Shown piece by piece: positions 17,255 through 26,030 of a stretch of 64,000 nucleotides of DNA (the stretch's first letter is position 1; each line of letters begins with the position of its first letter). The translations under genes and the position numbers were made by a program. The stretch comes from Candidatus Obscuribacterales bacterium (GTDB lineage: Bacteria; Cyanobacteriota; Vampirovibrionia; Obscuribacterales; Obscuribacteraceae), in NCBI GenBank assembly GCA_020050835.1, contig JAGVKB010000028.1, positions 1-64,000 of the forward strand, given 5' to 3'. A model generated the notes under the pieces. The model was not told where the DNA came from and ran no database searches. It worked only from the letters and a program-made list of their open reading frames with translations.

Positions 17255-17283
17255 TCGACATTTTGATTAAAGTCTCATAAAAT
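17255..17283 (+). promoter_or_regulatory. Promoter-like box TCGACA-N17-TAAAAT
   Basis: TCGACA (17255-17260), a 17-bp spacer and TAAAAT (17278-17283) lie 32 bp before the ATG at 17316, with GAGGCGG (17305-17311) as ribosome binding site. The upstream context ATAGAGCCTCGACA matches the box before 16704. A further TCGACA at 18431-18436 precedes the Wzc-like gene but has no good -10. Confidence 0.55.
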
Positions 17284-17315
17284 ACTCGAAGGCGATTCTA
17301 CTTTGAGGCGGAATT

Positions 17316-18311
17316 ATGGAAAGTCGGCAAGCTAGAATTAGCGATCCGAATTTTGTGCGCCTGTCCATGTCTAAGCTGGATAAACTGTGCAGTGAGGAGA
17401 ATGCCCTCCTGGGTTTGTCAGCGCAGACCAAAGCCGCTCGTGACTCTGGCACCAAATACGGCACTGGTAGCACATCTGGTGACTTTGACGCGTCCGCCTT
17501 GTTGAGTTACTTCTATGCAGATTCAGTCGAATCCACCCAGACTAACGCAGAAGCTACGTTGAGTCCGCAACCAACAGCAAGCAGACCGGCTGACTCGCAA
17601 CCCACTCCGGTCGAACAGAGCGGATACCGATCGCTGCCAGTCGGCGGGGTAACGCTCGCCCAATCGGCGGAGATCTTGGAGCTCGACCAAAGATCCGTTT
17701 TGGGTCTGATTAAGATAGGCATCCTGTCTGCCACATCCGATAGCAAAGGGCAGGTTGTCATTGGCAGGAGCTCGCTACAAACCTACATCCAACAGAACGG
17801 CGGCAAGACTGTTCCGTCAGCCCCCGTCACTGAGCTGCGTACCGCGAACTTCGAGCCAGCGCCCACGCTCCAAACGAACTCAAGCGATTCCAACAACAAA
17901 GAGATCATCTGGGAGGAGCCGTCGATACGAAAGGACATCACTTCAGCTCCCAGTCGAATGGACGCATTTGAATTGGTATCAAAGCTGGAGGAGGCTCAAT
18001 CACAACTAGAGTCGGCAAGCTACCGAATTGGATTTTTGGAAGCCGAACTAGCAACCAACGAAGACAAAATCAGGCTTCTGCCGGACTTGCAAGGGCAAGA
18101 GGCCCGATTGACCGCGCTAGAGAAAGAGAATTTGGAGTTACGGCGACGACTCGAGCGCCTTGAGCGAGGTCCGTTTGCACTGCTTGCTCAACTCATTGCG
18201 TTTTTGACAAATGGCTCCGGACGAAGATCGCAGCCAACGCAAAACAGATCTTACAGCGACCGGGAGCCGGAGCAGACTTATTACCGGAGAACTAGAAAGG
18301 AGTTCTACTAG
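17316..18311 (+). CDS. HTH (MerR/excisionase-like) and coiled-coil protein
   Basis: The protein has 331 residues. Residues about 105-160 (VGGVTLAQSAEILELDQRSV, then IKIGILSATSDSKGQVVIGR) look like a winged helix-turn-helix of the excisionase/MerR type, where a small beta wing and a final helix read DNA. Residues about 225-290 are a coiled coil starting with ASYRIGFLEAELA and continuing LEKENLELRRRLERLER. A short hydrophobic stretch (ALLAQLIAFLT) and a basic, polar tail end the protein. The first 100 residues look disordered. Its place between the export genes and the Wzc-like gene suggests a regulator or scaffold of the glycan locus. The DNA-binding call is from pattern only. Confidence 0.65.
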   Translation: MESRQARISDPNFVRLSMSKLDKLCSEENALLGLSAQTKAARDSGTKYGTGSTSGDFDASALLSYFYADSVESTQTNAEATLSPQPTASRPADSQPTPVEQSGYRSLPVGGVTLAQSAEILELDQRSVLGLIKIGILSATSDSKGQVVIGRSSLQTYIQQNGGKTVPSAPVTELRTANFEPAPTLQTNSSDSNNKEIIWEEPSIRKDITSAPSRMDAFELVSKLEEAQSQLESASYRIGFLEAELATNEDKIRLLPDLQGQEARLTALEKENLELRRRLERLERGPFALLAQLIAFLTNGSGRRSQPTQNRSYSDREPEQTYYRRTRKEFY

Positions 18312-18472
18312 GCTGCGTGCGGACTTACTCGCACATAAGAACAGGCAAATCGAACGGCTAGAAATTGGCAACAGTATCCGCCTCTATATTGCGGCTGATG
18401 CTGTTTTTAAGATAAGCTGACTTTGTATACTCGACATAGTCTTTCAGTCCTTCTTAACTTCAATACTAACAA

Positions 18473-20596
18473 TTGGCTTTTAATCTTTCGAACCTATCGA
18501 AGTACTCCATCGTTGGCGCCTTGACCGGTGCACTGATTGGTGCCACCACTTTCGTGATTGGAGTAATCTACACCATGAGCCAGCCGGTGTCTTTCGAGAC
18601 TGCCGCTCGGGTCTGGGTCCAACCCAAACTGGCTGAAATGGTGCCCTCTAGTTATCAAACAAGCCTTTACGCACCGCTGACAGCTTTCTTTAACAGCCCG
18701 ATTGCCACAGCCGGCGAAGTGTTGCGCTCCAACATAGTACTCGAGCAGGCATTGAGCGTGCTTCAACAGCAGCTACCGCCGTCCGACTGCCCGACTCTGG
18801 GCGACTTGAGAAACGGTCTTACGGTTGCCGCAGCACCAAATGCCGATATTCTCCAGTTGCGCTTCCGCTATAAAGAACCAAAGATGTGCCAAATGGCGCT
18901 AGATTCTCTGCTTACGGCCTTCATCAAAGTAAACAGTGAGCAGTCGTCCTCCTCGGCAACACAATCTCGAATCTTTCTGGAAAGACAGCTGAAAAAAGCT
19001 CGGGAAGACAGCCTCAAAGCAAGAGAATCGCTGCGAAAGTTTCAAGATGAAAACGGAACCTTGGACTTCAGCGAACAATCAGGCAGCACGCTCAAGATGT
19101 TGTCAGATATCGAAGACTCATTGCGAAAGACTCAAACAGTTGTTATGGAGCTTCAGGCCAAAATCGGCTTCTTGCAGGGGCAGCTAAAAATGAGGCCAGA
19201 GGACGCCGTCTTGGCTCAGAGATTGGCAATCGACGACGTTGTCAGGCAACTGCAGGCGACCATCGGTCTGAACGAAGTACGGATGATTGAGTATCGAGCC
19301 AAATTTAGGGAAGAACACCCTCGACTCCAGCAAGTAAAGATTCTGCTTGAACAATCTCGCCAGGCCCTACGAGATAGAGTCAGCCAGCTAATCGGTCCGG
19401 ATGGATACACTCGAGCCAATCTCGGCCGGCTCTACGGAACCGATCCGATGCAGCAGAAACTGCTTGGAGACATGGTGAATTCCAAAGCCGATCTCCTTGC
19501 CGCCGAAACCAAAATTGCCTCGTTGCACCAACAGGAAGCTGCCATTAAGAAGTCACTCGCTCAGCTGCCGGCCGAGCAACAGCGGCTAACAGAGCTTAAC
19601 CGGTCCGCCGAAGTTGCAAAAAATATCTTGTCTGACACTGAGCGTAACCTGCATTCGATCAAACTATTGGAAGCGGTAGCAAGCAGAGCCTCGAACATTC
19701 AGATTCTGGATCGGCCCGGTCAAGCGACTCCAACTGAGCAAAAGAGCCTGTTCAGCATTGCAGTCAGTGCCTTGATGGGAATTCTACTTGGCGCATTGAC
19801 GTTCTATGGAATTTATCTCTTGAATCCGGCGGTACATCGAATCAAGGACGTGCTCAATTTAATCCCGCTGCCAATCGTTGGTTGGGTTAACCGTCTTCCC
19901 GCCCCCGTTAATCAGAAGGAAGTGCTTCCCGGTCTCGAACATCTACGCGTCAACCTGCGTCCCTGGGTCGCCCGCGGTCATTGTCGCATCGTAGTAACAA
20001 GCGGCGATGCAGAAGATGGTAAGACAGTGCTGGCCTCCGGGCTGGCAGTCAGCTTAGCTAAGAGCGGACTGAAGGTAATTCTCGTAGACATCAATTTCGT
20101 CCATCCCTCTCTGCACGAAGTGTTCGAGCTCCCACTCTCGCCAGGGCTTTCCGAATATCTTGCGAGCAACGATCCAAACATGATTGGCAATGTCGTCCAT
20201 AGCGTGAGGGACAACTTCAGCGTCATCACCGCAGGCAAGCAAGAGGCTTACTCAGGCACCATCGAAAATCGTCCATTTCAAGAACTGCTGGCAAAGCTTC
20301 AGGCCAGCGCGGACGTCTTGGTGATTGACTCGGCAGCGGCCAGCGAGTCGGCAGACGCTTTCGCGTTGCTCGGTCGGAGGGTGCATCTCCTGCTCGTGGT
20401 TAGACCAGGCCATACTTATCGCAACTCACTCAAACTGGTCGCAGGTCAACTGAGGCACCAGGAATGCGCAAATGCCGGATTGGTATTTTTCGATGTCGAC
20501 GAGCAATCTATAATCTCAGCGCTCTCGTCGGAATCTGGTCCGACCGAAGAGTTGCCGGAAACAGAAGCGCTTACCGCCGAATCAAGTCACTGGTGA
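18473..20596 (+). CDS. Wzc-like polysaccharide co-polymerase with BY-kinase-type P-loop domain
   Basis: The protein has 707 residues and starts at TTG 18473; no good ribosome binding site is visible. Two TM helices (residues about 14-36 and 425-445) bracket a periplasmic Wzz-type domain with long coiled coils (about 150-400). The cytoplasmic end is a P-loop domain with Walker A GDAEDGKT near 510-517, an A' motif VILVDIN where active kinases usually have DAD, and Walker B VLVIDSAA. The last 40 residues contain no tyrosine cluster, so autophosphorylation of the usual kind looks unlikely. The protein would set chain length and gate the Wza-like channel. It is followed 7 nt later by the Wzy/WaaL-like gene. 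Confidence 0.85.
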   Translation: MAFNLSNLSKYSIVGALTGALIGATTFVIGVIYTMSQPVSFETAARVWVQPKLAEMVPSSYQTSLYAPLTAFFNSPIATAGEVLRSNIVLEQALSVLQQQLPPSDCPTLGDLRNGLTVAAAPNADILQLRFRYKEPKMCQMALDSLLTAFIKVNSEQSSSSATQSRIFLERQLKKAREDSLKARESLRKFQDENGTLDFSEQSGSTLKMLSDIEDSLRKTQTVVMELQAKIGFLQGQLKMRPEDAVLAQRLAIDDVVRQLQATIGLNEVRMIEYRAKFREEHPRLQQVKILLEQSRQALRDRVSQLIGPDGYTRANLGRLYGTDPMQQKLLGDMVNSKADLLAAETKIASLHQQEAAIKKSLAQLPAEQQRLTELNRSAEVAKNILSDTERNLHSIKLLEAVASRASNIQILDRPGQATPTEQKSLFSIAVSALMGILLGALTFYGIYLLNPAVHRIKDVLNLIPLPIVGWVNRLPAPVNQKEVLPGLEHLRVNLRPWVARGHCRIVVTSGDAEDGKTVLASGLAVSLAKSGLKVILVDINFVHPSLHEVFELPLSPGLSEYLASNDPNMIGNVVHSVRDNFSVITAGKQEAYSGTIENRPFQELLAKLQASADVLVIDSAAASESADAFALLGRRVHLLLVVRPGHTYRNSLKLVAGQLRHQECANAGLVFFDVDEQSIISALSSESGPTEELPETEALTAESSHW

Positions 20597-20603
20597 ACTG
20601 AAC

Positions 20604-21983
20604 TTGAACGCTCTCCGCGCCGGGCAATCGAGAACTGAGGCAAACGAGAAAATTCGCCTTTTGATCGTAAATCTGTGCTTTACGATCTATTGGCTATTGA
20701 TCTTCGAAGGTGCGCTCAGGAAGTGGTTCTTACCAGGGCTGCAAAAGGTCATATTTTTCATTCGCGATCCGTTTGTAATCTACGTTTACTATCTGGTCGT
20801 CAAGCACCACATGGTGCCCAAGTTGACACCCACCTTCGCCATCGGTCTGATTTTGGGAACAGTGTTTATCTCCCTGGGCCTGATTCAGTCGGTAGTGCTG
20901 GGGATCAATCCGGCAGTGAGCGCAATCGGCTGGCGGGGATATTTCTGGTATCTGCCATTGGCATTCATTATCGGCGAACACTTCAAAGGCAAAGACCTGG
21001 CAAGGCTTTGCCGCCAAACTTTGATTGTCACAATACCGATCGCCTTACTTACATACATGCAGTTCAGGTCTGGTCCGTATTCATTTCTGAATAAGACTAT
21101 GGATGAGGATTCCACGCCATTTCTGATCGGCGGTGATATAGTTCGCACGTCCGGCACCTTCACGTTTTCGATCGGCCAAGTTCTGTTCATCGGCAGTATC
21201 GTCGCGATGCTACTGACTCTCTGGTTGTTACCCAAGGTAAGCCGCCCAATCGGCCGCCCCCTCCTGTGGGCTTCGACTGGAGCCGTTCTTGTCAACATAT
21301 ACACCTCCGGCAGCCGGTCTGCCTTCTTTGAATCAGGCATTACGCTTTTGGCCGCCATGTTCAGTGGCATATTGATCACCAATCGCAACCAGCAATTGCG
21401 CTGCCTGGCGTTGCCGGGACTGATCGCCATCGTTGGAGCAGTTTTTTACATCACTGTATTCAATAACGCCTTCGTAGTTATGTCCGAGCGAATGGCGGCA
21501 GCAAATGCGAGCGAGGGCTCGACCCTGGCACGAGCAGTCGGAATTTTCACCGGGGTGTTTGAAACATTACCCCGGTCTACCTTAATGGGAATTGGAATGG
21601 GACTTGGCAGCAATGCCGGCATGTTCCTGGCCGCCGGCGCTCGACATCTCAAACTCTCCGAAAACGAACTGCCTCGAATTATCGAAGAATCCGGAGTCAC
21701 TGGAATTCTTTACGTCGGGTATCGAATGTGGCTGTTCTTCTGGCTTCTAGGCGGAGCAATCATCGCTACTCGCCGGGCAAACAACCCTTTGCCTCTCCTG
21801 CTCTTTAGTTTTTCAGGAATTTTGATCCTAGTTGGACAGATGACCCTGCAAGGAACAGTCAACGGATATGGTTGGTTGTTCGCCGGCTTCTCAATTGCCG
21901 CTAACCGGCTCAAGGATAGCGGTCCTCAAACTAACTTTCTCAAGCCGTCCAAGAAAAAAACCAGTCGCAAACGGGCAGCATAA
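20604..21983 (+). CDS. O-antigen polymerase/ligase-like (Wzy/WaaL) membrane protein
   Basis: The protein has 459 residues from a TTG at 20604. About ten or eleven hydrophobic segments are spread over the sequence, with a longer polar loop near residues 285-350, where family members carry their catalytic loop. Wzy and WaaL proteins join lipid-linked glycan chains to one another or to lipid A in the periplasmic leaflet. The two cannot be separated by sequence alone. The position straight after the Wzc-like gene, with 7 nt between, favours a Wzy polymerase working with it. The C terminus is Lys/Arg-rich and probably cytoplasmic. Confidence 0.75.
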   Translation: MNALRAGQSRTEANEKIRLLIVNLCFTIYWLLIFEGALRKWFLPGLQKVIFFIRDPFVIYVYYLVVKHHMVPKLTPTFAIGLILGTVFISLGLIQSVVLGINPAVSAIGWRGYFWYLPLAFIIGEHFKGKDLARLCRQTLIVTIPIALLTYMQFRSGPYSFLNKTMDEDSTPFLIGGDIVRTSGTFTFSIGQVLFIGSIVAMLLTLWLLPKVSRPIGRPLLWASTGAVLVNIYTSGSRSAFFESGITLLAAMFSGILITNRNQQLRCLALPGLIAIVGAVFYITVFNNAFVVMSERMAAANASEGSTLARAVGIFTGVFETLPRSTLMGIGMGLGSNAGMFLAAGARHLKLSENELPRIIEESGVTGILYVGYRMWLFFWLLGGAIIATRRANNPLPLLLFSFSGILILVGQMTLQGTVNGYGWLFAGFSIAANRLKDSGPQTNFLKPSKKKTSRKRAA

Positions 21984-21984
21984 G

Positions 21985-22884
21985 CTAGCGAGCGATGAAG
22001 CGAACAACCGGCTTGATTGAATCATAAATCTGGTTTGCAGCAAGTTTCTCCAAGTGGCAGGAAAACAGGTCATAGCCATGACCGGCAAGCAAATCACAGA
22101 TCTCTTTCGGGTTGATCCGCCTCTCTTCGAGATAATTCAAATGCAACTCGAGGCATATCGCCGGTCTTCTCGTTCTCAATAGCTTATCAGCGCCCTGCAA
22201 CGCTTCCAACTCAAATCCCTCGACATCGATTTTTAGTACATCCGGCTGCAAGTTTAGCCGGGCGCATTCTCCATCGAGAGTAGTCGCTTGCACATTCACG
22301 AGTTGATTCGACTGCCCACCTGACATAACCTGAATGAACCCGGAGGACGAATCAGAATAAAACTGCAGATGTTCCTGTTTATTCCCAATCGCGTTATGCA
22401 CTAAAGTCACTCGTTGCTCCCAGCAATTCAACCGCACCATCGGCTCAAAGACAGACAGCCATGATGAAGACGGTTCATAGGCCACTGAGCGATTACCTGG
22501 AGACAAGGCGCAGAAAACCGCCGAAAACAACCCGTGAGCCGCACCGACATCAAATAGAAGAGCTGCGTCTTTCGAAACCGCAATAAACCCCGCCATCTCT
22601 TCGGCATAGTCAGCGTTACCCAGGAAGTAATGCTGAATCTCATCCTTCATCGCCTGGGGCAGCAAGAATTTGATTGACCGATCTATCTCGACGCTCAATC
22701 GATCGCCAGCAGGCTCGACTCTTAGATCGAACTCCGGCTTTGAATTCCGGTATCCCTGCAGATTTCTTCGCAGCGGCCCCTTCAAAAACTCCGGCAATAC
22801 ATGAATTGCAACACCACGCCAGAATCGCTTGCTCAAAATGCTACTCATGCGCACCTTCGTCTGCAGGCCGCTCTCGAACGACAT
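21985..22884 (-). CDS. FkbM-family methyltransferase
   Basis: The protein has 299 residues. The SAM-binding motif is LFDVGAAHGLFSA near residues 110-122, followed by an acidic residue in VAYEPSS and the FkbM hallmark LKIDVEGFELEALQGA near 220-235. FkbM proteins methylate hydroxyl groups, often on sugars of surface glycans, using S-adenosylmethionine. Four proteins of this kind occur in the locus. It ends one base after the polymerase-like gene and converges on it, and it is divergent from the next glycosyltransferase with a 113-bp gap. The acceptor is not readable from sequence. Confidence 0.85.
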   Translation of the reverse strand: MSFESGLQTKVRMSSILSKRFWRGVAIHVLPEFLKGPLRRNLQGYRNSKPEFDLRVEPAGDRLSVEIDRSIKFLLPQAMKDEIQHYFLGNADYAEEMAGFIAVSKDAALLFDVGAAHGLFSAVFCALSPGNRSVAYEPSSSWLSVFEPMVRLNCWEQRVTLVHNAIGNKQEHLQFYSDSSSGFIQVMSGGQSNQLVNVQATTLDGECARLNLQPDVLKIDVEGFELEALQGADKLLRTRRPAICLELHLNYLEERRINPKEICDLLAGHGYDLFSCHLEKLAANQIYDSIKPVVRFIAR

Positions 22885-22997
22885 TCTAACACCGTCATTA
22901 GTATCGCTCCTTTTCTTGCAGCGACCGCCAGATCGACTTATAGTTAGTAACTGACAGGAAAGCCCAGTACCGGCTAGCGCTCGGAGATATACAGCTT

Positions 22998-24164
22998 ATG
23001 ACGCTTCCGCCACCAGGGAAGCTAAAAGTGCTCTTGGTATCGAATTATCCGATCGACCGGCAGGAGAGCATGCAACGGTTCGCCCAGATGATGGCATCCG
23101 GATTGTCGCAGCGCGGACTCCAGGTAACGACTATCAGCCCGAAACCAGTTCTCGGAAAGCTCTTCGCCGCCAAGCATACAGGCGCAAAATGGCTTGGTTA
23201 CCTGGATAAATTCGTGCTTTTCGTGCCAACTCTACTGCAGGCGGCGAATGAGGCAGATATAGTTCATATCTGCGACCATTCCAATTCTCTTTATGTGCCG
23301 GTAGTAAAGCACAGACCACACCTCATTACATGTCACGATCTTTTGGCGGTGAGAGCCGGATTAGGTGAGGATACCTTCGTCAATTTAAATCCGAGCGGCA
23401 AGGTATTGCAGCATTTGATCCTGAACGGGCTGAAATCTGCCGGCACGATTATCTGCGATTCAAGCGCCACGGCAGAAGATGTCAAACGATTGATCGACGG
23501 CAAAGAGTCGTCCCGCATCAAAATCGTCCTGCTTGGACTCAACCGCAAACTCCAGATTCTTACACCCGACGAGATAGATAGGCGCCTGGCTCCCGTTGCC
23601 GGATTGATACGCAGAACGCCATTTTTGCTTCATGTTGGCTCCAGCCTAAAGCGAAAGAATCGGGCGGGAGTGCTTCGGATCTTTGCCCGGTTAGCAAACG
23701 ATTTTGCCGGCCAACTCGTATTTTGCGGCTCACCCTTACCAGACGAATTACGAGCTTTCACGAGACAGGCCGGGTTAAGCGAAAGGGTCATAGAGATTGT
23801 AGAGCCCGACGATCCCACTTTGGAAGCGCTGTATAACGCAGCCTATGCACTCATTTTTCCATCTTTGAGCGAGGGGTTCGGCTGGCCAATACTCGAGGCT
23901 CAAGCTTGCGGTTGTCCGGTCATCTGCAGCAATACCAGCTCGTGTCCGGAGGCAGCCGGCGGAGCGGCCTTGCTGAGACATCCAAATGACGAGGCGGGAT
24001 TCGTCGAAGATATTCTCAAGCTAAAAGACACCAAGGAGCGGCAGAATCTGATCGCTCTTGGTCTGGCCAACGCTGAGCGAATTTCCACAGAAGGAACAAT
24101 CGAACGCTACGAGCGAATCTATTATGAAGTGTTAGCACGCTTCAAGAGCAAAGCATCCAATTAA
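22998..24164 (+). CDS. Glycosyltransferase, GT4 family
   Basis: The protein has 388 residues with the two-domain GT-B layout. The acceptor half begins VLLVSNYPIDRQESM. The donor half begins near residue 211 (LHVGSSLKRKNRAG) and carries the EX7E signature EGFGWPILE near 290-298, followed by ACGCPVI. GT4 enzymes transfer a sugar from a nucleotide donor with retention of configuration. A ribosome binding site-like GGAGA precedes the ATG. The gene stands alone: the upstream neighbour is divergent and the downstream pair is convergent, with copy 2 of the dispersed hairpin element between them. Confidence 0.9.
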   Translation: MTLPPPGKLKVLLVSNYPIDRQESMQRFAQMMASGLSQRGLQVTTISPKPVLGKLFAAKHTGAKWLGYLDKFVLFVPTLLQAANEADIVHICDHSNSLYVPVVKHRPHLITCHDLLAVRAGLGEDTFVNLNPSGKVLQHLILNGLKSAGTIICDSSATAEDVKRLIDGKESSRIKIVLLGLNRKLQILTPDEIDRRLAPVAGLIRRTPFLLHVGSSLKRKNRAGVLRIFARLANDFAGQLVFCGSPLPDELRAFTRQAGLSERVIEIVEPDDPTLEALYNAAYALIFPSLSEGFGWPILEAQACGCPVICSNTSSCPEAAGGAALLRHPNDEAGFVEDILKLKDTKERQNLIALGLANAERISTEGTIERYERIYYEVLARFKSKASN

Positions 24165-24186
24165 AACTGGTAGAGAATAACTGCCA

Positions 24187-24271
24187 GGGCGGCTGCCAGA
24201 GCCGCCCCTACAAAACAGCCACAGCACCACCTTTCAGGCGTTCTTCCTTGACAGAACAAACGGTATCTACG
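24187..24271. repeat. Dispersed 85-bp element, copy 2, with 8-bp hairpin
   Basis: This copy matches 12183-12263. The stem GGGCGGCT / AGCCGCCC (24187-24194 and 24200-24207) is identical and only the 5-nt loop differs at one base. The downstream blocks CAGCCACAGCAC, CCTTTCA, CGTTCT, CCTTGACAGA and CAAACGGTATCTACG are nearly unchanged. It lies between two convergent genes, 22 bp after one stop and 27 bp before the other. Both copies are thus next to the 3' end of a minus-strand gene and in the same orientation. Confidence 0.75.
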
Positions 24272-24298
24272 AAACGATGTATCCAACTTAGAGCTCGA

Positions 24299-24970
24299 CT
24301 AAGACACGAGACCGGCTTCACGATTGAAGTAAGCAAGATCGGCTGACAGTTCCTTGACTGGACGAGCCGGTACGCCGGCGTAAAGTTGAAAGCTTCCCGA
24401 ATGCGATTTTGTTAGCACGGCACCAGCAGCCAACACGGAATTGTCGGGCAGCGCGCTGCCACTTAACAGCACACAGTTAGTGCCGACAAAACAATAACTG
24501 CCTATACTCACCGGTTCACAAGTCTGTTTGTTGGCTCGCAGATCGATCGTATGGGTCAACACCTTGCTGTGATATCCCGCTACCGTCGCGAACTTTCCGA
24601 CCGTGACCAAATCCGTGCAATCAAACAAGTGTCGGTGCGTAATAGCGGCATGCTCATCGAGCATCAAAGCTGCTCTCCGGTCCAGTCTATGCTGAAAAAA
24701 TCTCGAGTCGCCTTGCGGAAAACCGGTTACCCAATTGAGATTACCAATCATTGCATTCGCTTTCAGATGGACGAGAGCAAGCCCTTTACAAACGGTCAAA
24801 TGTCCGATCCGCGAGTGCTCCTCCATCACCAGCTCTTTGGGAAACACCCAGGAAAGTCCGATCCGGCTGGTTGGGTGAAGACGATAGCCGAAGCACCAGC
24901 TCAAAACGAGCCGGCGAATCGGCCACGGCAAAATGATTGTTAGGAGACTCACCACACCAGAAAGGTTCAT
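24299..24970 (-). CDS. LbH (left-handed beta-helix) acyltransferase, WcaF/CysE-like
   Basis: The protein has 223 residues. After a hydrophobic N-terminal helix the sequence shows imperfect hexapeptide repeats from about residue 35 on, with a well-formed end, SIGSYCFVGTNCVLLSGSAL, ending in VLAAGAVLTKS and GVPARPVKE. The last is the usual closing coil of trimeric acetyltransferases. It would put an acetyl or similar group on a glycan sugar. Its start overlaps the stop of the preceding GT2 gene by 4 nt, so the two are coupled and may act on the same residue. Confidence 0.8.
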   Translation of the reverse strand: MNLSGVVSLLTIILPWPIRRLVLSWCFGYRLHPTSRIGLSWVFPKELVMEEHSRIGHLTVCKGLALVHLKANAMIGNLNWVTGFPQGDSRFFQHRLDRRAALMLDEHAAITHRHLFDCTDLVTVGKFATVAGYHSKVLTHTIDLRANKQTCEPVSIGSYCFVGTNCVLLSGSALPDNSVLAAGAVLTKSHSGSFQLYAGVPARPVKELSADLAYFNREAGLVS

Positions 24971-25944
24971 TCCGGTTCTACCTCATAGTCATTCATTACA
25001 CTTTTGATGAGCCTAAGCCGTTTGTCAATCGATTCTTTCTTGTGAATGGGAGCCCGAGGCAGGACACTAAGGAGAGTCAGCTCTGCAAAATGCCTCAATA
25101 GAAGCAGCGGCTTTACTAAAGACACCCAGCGTCCGACATGCCTGGAAAGCAGGCGCAATCGAGCTCGATGGAAGTCAACAACTCTTTTGTCCGACCAACC
25201 GGATAGCTCGCCCTCATTATCGTGAACCACGCCCGGTACCGAAATTACCGCGATTCCCCAGCCAGACTTCGCCAAACGCCAACACCAGTCAGTGTCGCAA
25301 TCCGAGAAAGGGAAGATAGCGGCATCCATTCCACCGCTTTCTTCCCATGCCTTTCGCTTCACCAGAAGTGGACTGGTAAATACAACCTCGCATAAACTCC
25401 AGCGGCAATCGTCCACTCGACCACCATCACGGAGCCTGGGACGGTCTAGCTTCAGCAAGTACGTAAGTTGTTGCCCGGCAAGAAACTCAACGACAGTCGG
25501 TAATGAACACCCGAAACCAATCGCCTCACCGCTTTTGCGAGTTATTGTGAAGCCTGCCGCCGCCAGCTCACTTCGGTCTGCCAACAACTTGGTGGCTAAG
25601 TTAAGCGGCTGAGGACCAGCCAGCCAGTTATCAGTCTCATAAAGCAAGAACCATTTAAGCTCCGGATATCTTGTTATCGCATAAGCGCAAGCTGAGTTAA
25701 CACCGGCACTAAAGGATGAATCTTGCCCGAGCGCAGGCTGGAGCAGTTCGATGACGATTTCGCTCTCCTCTTTACTAAAGTCGCGCAACCATTCGACGGT
25801 TCCGTCTTTGGAGCCCGCATCGAACACTACAACAGCCGCTTTAAATGCAACTTGCCGGAGCGCCGAAACCAGAGCGGGAAGCGCCTGCTTAAGCAGCGAC
25901 AAGCGATTGTACGAATTGATAATGGCGACCAGCTCTATTGTCAT
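24967..25944 (-). CDS. Glycosyltransferase, GT2 family
   Basis: The protein has 325 residues. It opens with the GT-A pattern VAIINSYNRLSLLKQALPAL and VVVFDAGSKDGTVEWL. The place of the usual D-x-D motif is LLYETDNWL, so the metal-binding triad reads E-T-D. A later DTDWCWRLAKSGWG fits the catalytic acidic segment of rhamnosyltransferase-like GT2 enzymes. A C-terminal stretch with basic and hydrophobic residues may associate with the membrane. It forms an operon with the LbH acyltransferase downstream (4-nt overlap) and is divergent from the FkbM gene at 26031, with 86 bp between them. Confidence 0.85.
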   Translation of the reverse strand: MTIELVAIINSYNRLSLLKQALPALVSALRQVAFKAAVVVFDAGSKDGTVEWLRDFSKEESEIVIELLQPALGQDSSFSAGVNSACAYAITRYPELKWFLLYETDNWLAGPQPLNLATKLLADRSELAAAGFTITRKSGEAIGFGCSLPTVVEFLAGQQLTYLLKLDRPRLRDGGRVDDCRWSLCEVVFTSPLLVKRKAWEESGGMDAAIFPFSDCDTDWCWRLAKSGWGIAVISVPGVVHDNEGELSGWSDKRVVDFHRARLRLLSRHVGRWVSLVKPLLLLRHFAELTLLSVLPRAPIHKKESIDKRLRLIKSVMNDYEVEPE

Positions 25945-26030
25945 TGGCGAGCTCTTCGGCCCGAAGGTAAGATCAGACTGTTATTGTAATTGTCTCGAAC
26001 CCCAGCTGTATAGAAGTGAGCCGAAGCCCG

